A stretch of 51,537 bases of DNA from Entamoeba histolytica HM-1:IMSS. Its lineage: Eukaryota; Evosea; Mastigamoebida; Endamoebidae. Position numbers and translations under genes: made by a program. Position 1 is the stretch's first letter. Every line of letters begins with the position of its first letter. The notes under the pieces are model-generated. The model was not told the DNA's origin. It searched no databases and saw only the letters and a list, made by a program, of their open reading frames with translations. Location of the stretch: NCBI RefSeq assembly GCF_000208925.1, contig NW_001914940.1, positions 1,841 to 53,377 on the forward strand, given 5' to 3'. Below are positions 1 to 8,868 of this stretch, in pieces.

Positions 1-201
1 TGGTTAATAAACAAAGAAACAGTTAGATTACTAAATGCAGAAGGGATAGAAATACCAAGGGAAATAATGACAAGAGAAATTATAATAAATATGAAAAATC
101 TTATGAGATATTGTGGAGATCATTCTGGAGAATACAAGAATGTAGAAATACCAGAAGAAGACTCTCAGGAGAGTGAAGGATGGGGAGAAATTCTCACCTG
201 A
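1..201 (+). CDS. 3' end of an unidentified gene (partial)
   Basis: Frame 1 is open from the window edge to a TGA at 199-201, giving 66 residues. It starts WLINKETVRLLNAEG and ends in an acidic tail (IPEEDSQESEGWGEILT). Codon use and composition look like coding sequence, and the stop is followed by T-rich DNA as expected for an Entamoeba 3' UTR. I do not recognise the family. The N-terminal part lies outside the window, so no function is proposed. Confidence 0.5.
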   Translation, partial: WLINKETVRLLNAEGIEIPREIMTREIIINMKNLMRYCGDHSGEYKNVEIPEEDSQESEGWGEILT

Positions 202-450
202 ACAATAGGTTGAAAGTTATTAAACCTTAATTTAATTTATTATTATTTGTTCTTTTATTTTTTTTAGAAACTAAAATTCTTTTTCCAATGAAAGAAATAT
301 AGCAAATTTTAATGCAATAGTTATTGTGTAAATCTTTATAGTCTTGTAAAGAAAAGCAAACAAGACATAAAAATCAAATGTCATACAATAAAGAATGAAT
401 TTCAATAACAATAAATTATATAACAATGGTAAATGAAATACTACGGATAA

Positions 451-798
451 ATGGATTTGAAGAAGAAAAACACAAATAAAAAACAAAATAAAAACAATAA
501 TAATAAAAGTTATACAAATAACAAATATAAATGGCTAACAACAAGTGATATACAAGAAAGAATAAAAAGAATAACAAAGGAATGGAATAAATGAGAATAT
601 TCAGAAATACTCAAGAAGTATGAAGATAAAAGAAAAAGATTATATGATATCCTTCAAGAAGTATATTCAATCAAAAAGAAAAAATAAATGAAAAAACTAA
701 AGAAGAAATTAAAAACAAAAGACATTGAAGAAAAAGACATTAAAATAATTGAAGAAAGAATTAAAAATAAAAAACACATTAAAGAAAAGAATGAATGA
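451..798 (+). pseudogene. broken E2F/DP-like winged-helix fragment
   Basis: One frame from the ATG at 451 stays coding-like to 798 but is interrupted by TGA at 592-594 and TAA at 685-687. The middle piece contains KRKRLYDILQEVYSIKKKK, which resembles the recognition helix of E2F/DP winged-helix domains (consensus RRxYDIxNVLE followed by a basic strand). The last piece is Lys/Glu-rich. No GTTTGT splice donor is present that could remove the stops. I infer a decayed E2F-like gene. The match rests on one short motif, so a chance resemblance in Lys-rich sequence is possible. Confidence 0.35.
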
Positions 799-1449
799 TA
801 GATGTAAAATTGCAAGAATATTAAATGTTAGTTAATTAAGTGTTAATAAATTTTTTTTCTATTTCTTAGCTTAGGGAAACTAATCCCGTTTGTTTGCTTG
901 TTTTTTTAAAGAGTAATCTTTTTTGTTTAAATTACCCTTTAGGTTTGTCTAGGGATATGAGAAAAGCACGTCTTTGCTTTATTTCTTCCTATTAATGTCT
1001 TTTCTTTCTTCTTTCTGTTTATTTCTTCTTTTTAACTTCTTTGATTTTTGATTTAATTTTAATAAATTTAATTTCTTTCTTTTCTTTATGATGAATAAAC
1101 CATTATTATATTATTGTATATAATTTCATTTAGTTAGCATCATCATTTGTGTTATTTTCTTTTGTTGTTATTCTTTCATACTATCTTATTTCATTATTTG
1201 TATTATTATTTATTATATTTCTTATTAAATTACATCATAATAATCAAATATAATTCATAATTTGAATTTGTATTAATGTTTGTGTGTTGTTTTTTATTCT
1301 TCATTCTTCATTTCTCATTCAAAACCAAATAATAAAAAAATCTTGAATGAGAAACAAATTGTGGATTTGAAATATTTTGAAGAGACAAAAAAAATGAAGT
1401 ATTAAATGAACTAAAAATAAATAAATATTATTCTTAGTAAAAAGTCACC
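799..1449. other. intergenic region before the PTEN gene
   Basis: No gene is seen. The first part holds a dispersed repeat (831-1036). The rest is T-rich DNA, then A-rich DNA immediately before the PTEN start codon. Confidence 0.6.
831..1036 (+). repeat. dispersed repeat, copy A (inverted relative to 33766-33967)
   Basis: Read on the plus strand this stretch matches the reverse complement of 33766-33967 in order. Shared blocks include TTAATTAAGTGTTAATA, CTTAG, AACTAATCCC (versus GATTAATCCC), AGAGTAATCTTTTT, GAGAAAA.CAC.TCTTTGCTTTATT and TTCCTATTAAT. Indels separate the blocks, so these are diverged copies of one element of about 200 bp. Neither copy has an ORF. It could be an Entamoeba SINE-like or ERE-like element, but I cannot assign a named family. 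Confidence 0.6.
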
Positions 1450-2766
1450 ATGTTAAGAAGAATTGTTGCAGATGATAAGTACATGATCACAGCAGATGGC
1501 AAAGATTTTGATTTAACTTATATATTACCTAACCTTATTGCAATGGGAATACCCACAACAGGGATCTTTCAACAATGGAGAAATTCAAAAGAAGAAATAG
1601 CAAAATATTTGAACAATAATTATTTTAATAATTATATGATATGGAACTTAACTGAAAAGTCATACTCGTCATTAGAATTTAATAACAGGGTACAACATGT
1701 TGGATTTCTTGATCACCATCCACCTCGTTTTAATCATTTACTAAAAATTGTTGGAGATATTGTTGATTATGTTCTGGAATGTCCAAAACATATTGCATGT
1801 GTTCATTGTAAAGCAGGAAGAGGTAGAACTGGTTTAGTATGTTCTTGTGTCTTACTTTCACTTGGAAAATGTGGTGATGCTAAAAAGGCACTAGAATTAT
1901 TTGCTCGAAAACGCTCTAAAATTATGAAAGGAGCAACTTCACCACCACAGATTAGGTATTGTTATTACTTCTATTATTATCTATCAGTTTTTCCTAGAGA
2001 AGTTCCGTTTAAACCAATTCCTAGCTATTCAATTAATCTTAGTTCAGTTTTATTTACTGGGTTCAAACCTACAATTACAGTAAAAGATTCTACTGATTGT
2101 GTACATCCTGTGTTATACTTCAATCCATTATCTCATTCAGAACCTCATCCTCATTTAGTCAAATGTTCACAGTCATGGCAACAAATGAGTGATGGTTGTT
2201 TTATTATTTCATTCATTAAACAACCAATCGTAAATGACACAGTTATTTCTTTAACTGTCGAATCAAAAGAAAAGAGTATAATTATTGGTAAAGTCATTCT
2301 CAATGCTTTCTTTATAGATGTTCATTCCCAATATACATTGAAACTTGATCAAGTTCAAGACCCAACTGAAGGGGTCAACCGAAATTCTCTTGGACTTCCA
2401 TCTCATTTTTCTATGACGTTCCGTTTCAAAGAATCAAAAAGAGAAGAAGATTCAATAGAAGAGTTACATGAAAAAATTGTTGCAATAACCAAACAATTTC
2501 CTCTTGATGAAATGCATAGAGTATTACCACCTCCTATACCATTTAAACCAGAGTTTGGTAACAAAAAGACTTTAATTAATAATACTCCTAGAGGGTCACG
2601 AAAAAAACAATATTTATCAGATGTTCATGAGGTTGAAGGAGAAAGGAGGGAATTATTTGGTAAATCAATTTCTCCAATAGTATTAAGTTATTCAACAGAG
2701 TATAGAAAAGCAACGATAAAAAAAGAAAATGTAATAAAAAAAAGTGATGCAATCAATTCAGTGTAG
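1450..2766 (+). CDS. PTEN: PTEN-type phosphoinositide 3-phosphatase
   Basis: A 438-residue, single-exon protein. It removes the 3-phosphate of PI(3,4,5)P3 at the plasma membrane and so opposes PI3K during motility and phagocytosis. The start aligns with PTEN: FDLTYILPNLIAMGIP follows an N-terminal basic segment like the PIP2-binding motif. The catalytic loop is HCKAGRGRTG, with nucleophile C120 and R126; human PTEN has HCKAGKGRTG, so one lysine is arginine here. The WPD-loop equivalent is DHHPP with D88. Residues about 190-330 fit the membrane-binding C2 domain, and the tail is basic and low-complexity. No stop or frameshift is seen. The 3' end faces the next gene with only 22 bp between. Confidence 0.93.
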   Translation: MLRRIVADDKYMITADGKDFDLTYILPNLIAMGIPTTGIFQQWRNSKEEIAKYLNNNYFNNYMIWNLTEKSYSSLEFNNRVQHVGFLDHHPPRFNHLLKIVGDIVDYVLECPKHIACVHCKAGRGRTGLVCSCVLLSLGKCGDAKKALELFARKRSKIMKGATSPPQIRYCYYFYYYLSVFPREVPFKPIPSYSINLSSVLFTGFKPTITVKDSTDCVHPVLYFNPLSHSEPHPHLVKCSQSWQQMSDGCFIISFIKQPIVNDTVISLTVESKEKSIIIGKVILNAFFIDVHSQYTLKLDQVQDPTEGVNRNSLGLPSHFSMTFRFKESKREEDSIEELHEKIVAITKQFPLDEMHRVLPPPIPFKPEFGNKKTLINNTPRGSRKKQYLSDVHEVEGERRELFGKSISPIVLSYSTEYRKATIKKENVIKKSDAINSV

Positions 2767-2788
2767 TCTATTGTTTAAAAAAATAAGT

Positions 2789-3193
2789 CTAAATTGTTGC
2801 ACTTTCACATTCAGCAAGTAACCCTTCTCCTTGACCTCTCAAATATTCTAAAGTTGTAAGGAATAAGTTGAGCTTTTTTTGTGTTTGTTCAAGTGTTTTT
2901 CTATGAGAAAAAAATCTATCACTTCTACCAAAATCTTCACGTAAAAGATGTTGAGTCATCGACTCATTAAGAATAATTTGAATTTTTTCAAAGTTTTGAG
3001 TAATTTTTGTAATTTCAGTTTGAACTTTAAGACTTGAAACCATTGGATATTTATTTTCTTCTGAATCATCTTGTTTTATTGTTCTAATCATTTTACGATA
3101 TGACTTAACTATTTCAAAAAAACAATTCTTACCTTTTTCCAAAAGTTCACGTTCCTGAGTTTTTTCAAGAAGACCTTCTTTTTCAATTTCCAT
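2789..3193 (-). CDS. small coiled-coil protein, possible Mediator subunit 22-like
   Basis: A 134-residue protein made almost wholly of predicted helices: an N-terminal Glu/Lys helix, then IVKSYRKMIRTIKQD, then two long amphipathic helices ending near LTTLEYLRG. The size and helix pattern resemble MED22/Surf5, where a similar 'FTEIIKTAKIED' helix precedes a LMKLVSDLKQFLILND helix (compare FEKIQIILNES). The likeness is weak and mostly architectural. It is convergent with PTEN and separated from it by 22 bp, so the two transcripts probably overlap. The start at MEIEKEG is the only in-frame Met near the 5' end. Confidence 0.6.
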   Translation of the reverse strand: MEIEKEGLLEKTQERELLEKGKNCFFEIVKSYRKMIRTIKQDDSEENKYPMVSSLKVQTEITKITQNFEKIQIILNESMTQHLLREDFGRSDRFFSHRKTLEQTQKKLNLFLTTLEYLRGQGEGLLAECESATI

Positions 3194-3284
3194 AAGTAAA
3201 TGCTTTTATTAGTTATATTATATCTTTTTCTTTAAAAAAAAAAAAGGAATAAAAAAAATATTGATTGAGTAATACAATCTATTT

Positions 3285-3683
3285 TTATTGATTAGCAATA
3301 GAAAGAATCCATCTATCAAGGAATGGAATACCAATAAAATCACCAGATTTTGATTTGATAAAAGCAATCACAGCAAGTACTATAATAACTGCTATTGTAA
3401 TAACAAACATTATCCAGAAACAAATAACAAAGAATAATCCAGCCCAATAGAAACAAAGGCAGAAGAGTGCAACCATAAATACAATTCCATTGATAATAAA
3501 TGATTGAAGAGCAACAGCACGTACATAAACATTTTGTTTTTCAAGGAAGAAAATAATAATTCCACCAACCCAACCAAAAACAGTAGCAAGAAGAGAAAGA
3601 ACTGGAACACTACATGAAAGTGTAGTTGATTGATTATCAGTAGTTTGGGTGTTTTGAGAATAATCATTAAAAGGGTCTGACAT
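3285..3683 (-). CDS. DUF4870-like small membrane protein, copy 1
   Basis: A 132-residue protein, paralogous to the next gene and of identical length when started at MSDPFNDYS. An upstream in-frame Met 15 codons earlier is rejected because the paralogue lacks that extension. A short Ser/Thr/Asn-rich N-terminus is followed by hydrophobic helices. The first loop has FGWVGGIIIFFLEKQNVYVR, the signature arrangement of DUF4870 proteins (helix, 'lEk.n.fVrfhA.QS', helices). Three to four membrane segments are expected. Function in the family is unknown; membrane-compartment roles are suggested elsewhere by its Tic20-like fold. It is transcribed away from its paralogue across a 516-bp spacer. Confidence 0.8.
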   Translation of the reverse strand: MSDPFNDYSQNTQTTDNQSTTLSCSVPVLSLLATVFGWVGGIIIFFLEKQNVYVRAVALQSFIINGIVFMVALFCLCFYWAGLFFVICFWIMFVITIAVIIVLAVIAFIKSKSGDFIGIPFLDRWILSIANQ

Positions 3684-4199
3684 TGGTAATTTTATGAATA
3701 AAATTATTAGTTCCATTAAATAGTTCAATGAAAAATTCGATGAGATACTTCGAGTGAATAAACTGAGAAGTGAATTAGATTATTTTTAAATAAAAAATCG
3801 GGATATTAGTATAAATTATAATATTATTTTTAAGATAGATTAATTCGTCATTGCACATGAAATTGTTTTCAAATGTCAGATATAAATTTTACAGCTTAAA
3901 TACAATGTATTAGTAATGTTCTCATTAATTCAAATGAAGTGAAACTGAAAAGTCAATTCACTTTGCTTAATTAACTTTAGACACAAAGTATTAATGTTCT
4001 ACTTAAAAAAAAAACATTCATTTTAACACTCATTTATCACTTTGATTTGTCATTTTTTTTTTCATATTTTTTATTTAAATTGATTATTCATTCAATAAGA
4101 AACGATTTTTAATTCAATGAAATCCAAATGGAATTTAATATTTTTTTAATATAAAATAATAGAACTTTAATCTTAAAAATAATTAATTTATTTGATTTT
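3684..4199. promoter_or_regulatory. divergent promoter region of the DUF4870-like pair
   Basis: A 516-bp AT-rich spacer separating two divergent start codons. On the minus side the sequence before 3683 contains two GAAC elements (TTGAACT and TGGAACT). On the plus side AGAACTTTAA sits at 4161-4170, 33 bp before the ATG. Both fit the Entamoeba GAAC core element. No ORF of note lies inside. Confidence 0.45.
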
Positions 4200-4598
4200 A
4201 TGTCAGACCCTTTTAATGATTATTCTGGAAATAATGCTGAAGTAAGTTATGAAACTACAACTCTCAGTTGTAGTGTTCCAGTTCTTTCTCTTCTTGCTAC
4301 TGTTTTTGGTTGGGTTGGTGGAATTATTATTTTCTTCCTTGAAAAACAAAATGTTTATGTACGTGCTGTTGCTCTTCAATCATTTATTATCAATTTGATA
4401 TTCTTTGTTATTGCCTTATTCTTCCTTATATTCTATTGGGTTGGATTATTCTTTATTATTTGTTTCTGGATAATGTTTGTTGTTGATGTCATTGTTCTTA
4501 TTGGACTTGCTGTGATTGCTTTTATCAAATCAAAATCTGGTGTTTTCTTTGGTATTCCACCACTTGGAGGATGGATTCTTTCTATTGCTAACCATTAA
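4200..4598 (+). CDS. DUF4870-like small membrane protein, copy 2
   Basis: A 132-residue paralogue of the gene at 3285-3683. They share the start MSDPFNDYS, the central block from TTLSCSVPVLSLLATVFGW through the first loop, and the end WILSIAN. Most differences lie in the N-terminal 20 residues and in hydrophobic substitutions in the last two helices. Multi-pass membrane topology is expected. The two genes are head-to-head, so they arose by an inverted duplication and may share regulation. The start is fixed by the conserved N-terminus and by a GAACTTT element 33 bp upstream. Confidence 0.82.
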   Translation: MSDPFNDYSGNNAEVSYETTTLSCSVPVLSLLATVFGWVGGIIIFFLEKQNVYVRAVALQSFIINLIFFVIALFFLIFYWVGLFFIICFWIMFVVDVIVLIGLAVIAFIKSKSGVFFGIPPLGGWILSIANH

Positions 4599-5269
4599 AT
4601 TATTTACAAAATCCTATTACTGATTGAATTTCGTTATTGGTTTGATAGTATTTAGTTATTATTTTTTGGTTTATATAACATAAAATAACATAAAAACAAT
4701 TTCTTTTTAAGTTATTTTTATAATATTTAAACCCCTAATTTTTTTCTTAAAAAATATTAATTCTTTTTATTCTTAAAAAGAAATAATTTTTAAATTTGCA
4801 TGTATTGAAACATAGTTTATTTAATAATATTTTATGTACTAAACATGCAAAATAAATTGTTGTAAATTGTAAAAGTATTTTAAGAAATACTTTGAATAAA
4901 ATCATTAAATATTTTTTAACTTCTTTTCATTAAAAACAAATGTTTATATTCAAAACTGAATTACAAATAAAAAACTTTACAAAGTTTAAACATTTATTAC
5001 TCAATTGTATTAGGAAAAAAGCATAGTATTAATAATTATTATTGTTAATTGTTTAATAAAGTTATTTTTTAAATAATAATAATTAAAATAAATATTATCA
5101 TTATTCTAGATAAATTTATAGAATTTTATAATAATTTTATTTTTAACTTGATTCTTTTTATTCATTCAATATTTGAATTTGTTAATGTATTTTTAATGAG
5201 AATTTTTGTTTTTCTATTTGAAAAATAAAACGTTTTTAATACCCTTTTATTTAAGTTTTTTTTATTTCA
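4599..5269. other. intergenic, no gene seen
   Basis: 671 bp of extremely AT-rich DNA with many short A/T runs and no coding-like frame. It contains the 3' UTR of the DUF4870-like gene and the promoter of the DHHC gene. Confidence 0.6.
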
Positions 5270-6186
5270 ATGAAATTTTTCCAGAACATCAATCATTGGG
5301 ACAATGATACGAAGATAAGTATATCCATTATTCTTATTGGTTTTATAATGACTTTATTTATTTCTTTCGTTGACTTATTTACTCTATATCCACAATTTAA
5401 TTTTTCTTGGATTTATCTTCTTTATATAATTCTTTGGTTTATGTCATTTGTTTGCTATTACAAATGTGTAACAACAAATACTGAAGTTCCAGAAATTACT
5501 AAAATGGATATTTCAACATATCCACCATGTTCTAAATGTGGGTTAGGTAAACCAGAACGAGCACATCATTGTTCAAAATGCAAATCCTGTATATTAGAAA
5601 TGGATCACCATTGTAATTACATAGGAAATTGTGTTGGATTTGCTAATAAGAAATACTTTTTGTTACTTCTCTTTTATGTTACATTAATGATACTTTTCGT
5701 TCTCTTAATCAATACTCCATTAGCTATTTATGCTTTTTTTTATCCATTAAGAAATCCATTTTATCATTGTGTATTTAGATTATTTGATTTGGTTCATTGT
5801 ATTCTTGGTATTTATGCACTTACTCTTATAGCATCTACAGCCCATGTTGTAATAAAAGGCTTACTTTGCAATTATACAACTATTGAGTTTATCGTTTGTT
5901 TTTTTTAACCTTTTCTTCTAAGTTATTAAATCTCAAGATTCAATCTTATCAATTTTTATAGGTAAAAGGAGAAATGGGATGGATAAGTTCTTCTGAGTCA
6001 AGAAGGAAAAATAAATATGACTTAGGTACATTGAGAAATATTCAACAAGTCTTTGGAATTGGACTTCTTCAGGCATTATTACCAATTCCATCAAATACTA
6101 CTTGTAATGGAATTAATTTTGAAACTAATGGAGAATATAATGAAGCATTAGAAAACCAATACAATGAGTATTATGAAGATTATTAG
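5270..6186 (+). CDS. DHHC palmitoyltransferase (2 exons)
   Basis: Protein S-acyltransferase that attaches palmitate to cysteines of membrane proteins. Exon 1 is 5270-5893, the intron 5894-5961 (68 bp, GTTTGTTTT...TTTTATAG), exon 2 5962-6186, giving 282 residues. Two N-terminal membrane helices precede a Cys-rich domain (CSKCGLGKPERAHHCSKCKS) ending in DHHC at residues 112-115, with C115 the acyl-accepting cysteine. Two more helices follow. The TTxE motif (YTTIEF) sits right at the splice junction, and exon 2 carries the family's conserved KYDLGTLRNIQQVFG. Joining the exons restores that block in frame, which is strong support for the intron. The C-terminus is short and acidic (NEYYEDY). Only 77 bp separate it from the next gene. 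Confidence 0.92.
5894..5961 (+). other. intron of the DHHC gene
   Basis: 68 bp, GTTTGTTTT at the 5' end and TTTATAG at the 3' end, phase 0. Splicing joins TTIEFI to VKGEMGW. Confidence 0.9.
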
Positions 6187-6263
6187 AATAGTTGTTAACA
6201 AGAGTTTAATTAATTTTTAAATTAATCAAAAAGAGAACTGAAACTTTTTTTAAATAAACAGAA

Positions 6264-7148
6264 ATGAACCATAAAAAAATTAAAGTAGCAGGTATTGGTG
6301 AGGTTGTTTGGGATTGTTTTGGAGATGTTAAAAAACAAGGAGGAGCACCATGTAATTTTGCTATGCACATGGCACAATTTGGCTTTGAGTCATATGCTTT
6401 CATTGCTGTTGGAAATGATGAATTAGGTAAACGTTCACTAGAAATAATTCACTCATTTGGGGTTCAAACAATTGACCCAGTTGTAGATTATGAAACAAGT
6501 ACTGTAATTATCACTCTTCACAATGGGATTCCATCATATAACGTTAAACTAAATGTTGCTTGGGATCATTTGAAATTAACAGACTCTATCATTGAAAAGG
6601 CAAAAGAATTAGACGCAGTTTGTTTTGGAACTATTGCACAAAGAAGTGAAGAAACAAGAAAGTCCATTATTCAGTTTTTAAAATTAATGAAACCAAATTC
6701 GTTCAAAGTCTTTGATGTTAATTTAAGACAACATTTTTATAACGATGATATAATTCAAGAGAGTTTATCATTATCAAATATTGTTAAAATGAGTGATGAA
6801 GAAATTCAAGAAGTAGGTAAAGCTTGTGGATTTCAGGGGAATGACTTAGAAATATTAAAACAAATTCATCATCAGTATCATTTAAAGTATTCATTACTTA
6901 CACTAGGTGAAAAAGGAAGTTATGTTTATGACGGTACTAATGAAATATTTTGTGAGCCAACAAAAGTAAATGTTGTAAATACTGTTGGTGCTGGAGATTC
7001 TTTTACTGCTATTTTTGTTGGTTCAATTCTTAAAGGAAAGAGTATTGAACAGGCACAAAAATTAGCAAGTAAAGTTGCTAGTTATGTATGTACTCAGGAT
7101 AGTGCAATGCCAAAACTTACACAAGAGCTTTTATCTGAGTTAAAATAA
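6264..7148 (+). CDS. PfkB-family sugar kinase, fructokinase-like
   Basis: A 294-residue ribokinase-fold kinase that phosphorylates a sugar with ATP in the cytosol, feeding glycolysis. It begins with VAGIGEVVWDCFGDVKKQGGAPCNFA, the first PfkB motif region with the substrate-binding GGAPCN typical of bacterial fructokinases. The second PfkB signature is NTVGAGDSFTA, with catalytic base D245 after the anion-hole GAG. The length matches the family. An AGAACTG element lies 24 bp before the ATG (6235-6240). Fructose is the best guess from the GGAPCN/VVWD features; another hexose is possible. Confidence 0.88.
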   Translation: MNHKKIKVAGIGEVVWDCFGDVKKQGGAPCNFAMHMAQFGFESYAFIAVGNDELGKRSLEIIHSFGVQTIDPVVDYETSTVIITLHNGIPSYNVKLNVAWDHLKLTDSIIEKAKELDAVCFGTIAQRSEETRKSIIQFLKLMKPNSFKVFDVNLRQHFYNDDIIQESLSLSNIVKMSDEEIQEVGKACGFQGNDLEILKQIHHQYHLKYSLLTLGEKGSYVYDGTNEIFCEPTKVNVVNTVGAGDSFTAIFVGSILKGKSIEQAQKLASKVASYVCTQDSAMPKLTQELLSELK

Positions 7149-7212
7149 TCAAAAAAAAAATTTATCTTTTTTTAATTTATTCTTCATAGGTTCTAATGAA
7201 AGAATGATTAAA

Positions 7213-7737
7213 TTAATCTTGATGTTCCTCTGACTTTTCTTCAGAACTAATTTCTTCGTTTTCTAAATCTTTGGCAGTCATCACAATGGCTTTCTTTTTA
7301 ACCTCTTGGGCTTTAGCTTTTATTTCAGCCTTTCTAGCCTCTTTCTTAGCTTTTTTTTCTTCTTTTTTTGATTTTTTTTGAGCCTTTTTAGCCTCTTTCT
7401 TAGCTTTTTTTTCACATTTACCACAACATTCATCACAATTTTCACATTTGGCTGGTTTTTTTTCTTCTTCATCTTTCTTTTCTTCTTTGACTATTTTTTC
7501 AATCTTTTTATCTGCCTTCTTATCACTTTTGGCTTTCTTTTTTTCTAATTTCTCTTTCTTTTTATCTGCTTTTTCAACTACTCCAACAATTTTTTCTTCA
7601 CCTTTTGCTTGCTTTTTGGCTTCTTTTTTAGCTTTCTTAGCTTCTTTTTTTTCTTGTTTTTGTTGTTTCTTTGGCTTCTTTTCAACTTCTTCTTTCTTTT
7701 CTTCAGTAACTTCAATCTTCTCTTTTTCCTCAGTCAT
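7213..7737 (-). CDS. Lys/Glu-rich (KEKE) protein with a Cys cluster
   Basis: A 174-residue, highly charged protein of alternating Lys and Glu/Ala, expected to form long single helices or stay disordered. In the middle is CENCDECCGKCEKK, five cysteines in 11 residues that could bind a metal. The C-terminus is acidic (NEEISSEEKSEEHQD). No signal peptide or membrane segment is seen. Composition resembles the lysine- and glutamate-rich KERP proteins of E. histolytica, but low complexity makes homology unprovable by eye. The long plus-strand Phe/Ser frame over it is a shadow. Confidence 0.7.
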   Translation of the reverse strand: MTEEKEKIEVTEEKKEEVEKKPKKQQKQEKKEAKKAKKEAKKQAKGEEKIVGVVEKADKKKEKLEKKKAKSDKKADKKIEKIVKEEKKDEEEKKPAKCENCDECCGKCEKKAKKEAKKAQKKSKKEEKKAKKEARKAEIKAKAQEVKKKAIVMTAKDLENEEISSEEKSEEHQD

Positions 7738-8868
7738 GTAATTTTGGATGTTTTTTAGTTTGAAACTCTTCTATTTATTGTGAAATTCTACTTTGTGTTT
7801 TATCATTTTGGGATAGTAAAAGAGTCATTTCCTTGTTATTTCAGATTAATGTTGGAAAAGGGTTTCTAATTAAAATTATAAGCAAAAATTCTTTTTTTTT
7901 ACTGGAAGTTAGAATAAATATTACATAAAATAATAAAATAATAAAATATTAATTTTATTCAAAAAAGTTTAATTATTAATTAAAAATACCTTAGACACTA
8001 AGCTTCTGTTTTATTTTTATTAATTTTCCAAAGATATTTAAATTTATTTTGATGACAAATTTTTAACAATAAAGATGTAAATGGTAATATATAACTTATT
8101 AAAGAGGAGTCTTTAAAATAAAAAAGATATTAAATTTAAAAAGGATCTTTATTTCATAATTAAATCATCTTATATTCATGTTTCTTTAATAGTTTTATTT
8201 GAAATGTATTTATAATTAATAAGTAAATAAATACTTTTTTTATAGTTATAATTAAACATTATTTAAAATATTAACTAATGAAACATTATTTCAATACTTT
8301 TAATTGTTTGAGTCAATTTTTGGTTTTTATTATATTTACAAAATTTTATTAATTAACATAAATTAAAGAACCAACAACCATTAAACACTCAGTTTTGTAT
8401 TACTTCTAATATCATTCAAAATGAAATTTTAATTAAAGTCATAATACTTTTATCTGTTCACTACTTATCATAGTTATTATCAAAAAAATAAAGATAATTT
8501 CAAGAAAAATAAAATATTACAAGTTTTTCTATATACCTAAATTCTATTTCAATCTCATATTTTAAAAAGTGTAAAATTAAAATAGATGATAAAAAAATAA
8601 ACGTTATTGTTAAATAGTTTAATAAAGAGAAGTTATTTTCCTTTTGAGTAGATAAATAAAGAAATTAATATAAACTTAGAATAAATAAAAGCATATTAAA
8701 TAAGAAAGAAAAACAATAAATATTTTTTATTTTTGTTTTACTTAAATATAAAAAAAATGTTATTAAAATTTTGTTTAATAACACAAATTACTAAATAACA
8801 AAAAGAAATATATGAAAAATAAAACGTAGAATAACAAAATATAAAAGGGAATAATTAATGAATTAAAT
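7738..8868. other. intergenic, no gene seen
   Basis: 1.1 kb of AT-rich DNA between two minus-strand genes. Both strands show stops in all frames and no recognisable protein fragments. It contains the promoter of the K/E-rich gene and the 3' end of the S28 peptidase gene. Confidence 0.6.

Noticed and set aside
271..486. 71-codon minus-strand ORF
   Set aside because: Phe/Leu/Ile/Tyr-rich translation of AT-rich DNA overlapping the E2F-like fragment's upstream region; no support.
7448..7741. Phe/Ser-rich plus-strand ORF
   Set aside because: Antisense shadow of the Lys/Glu-rich gene.
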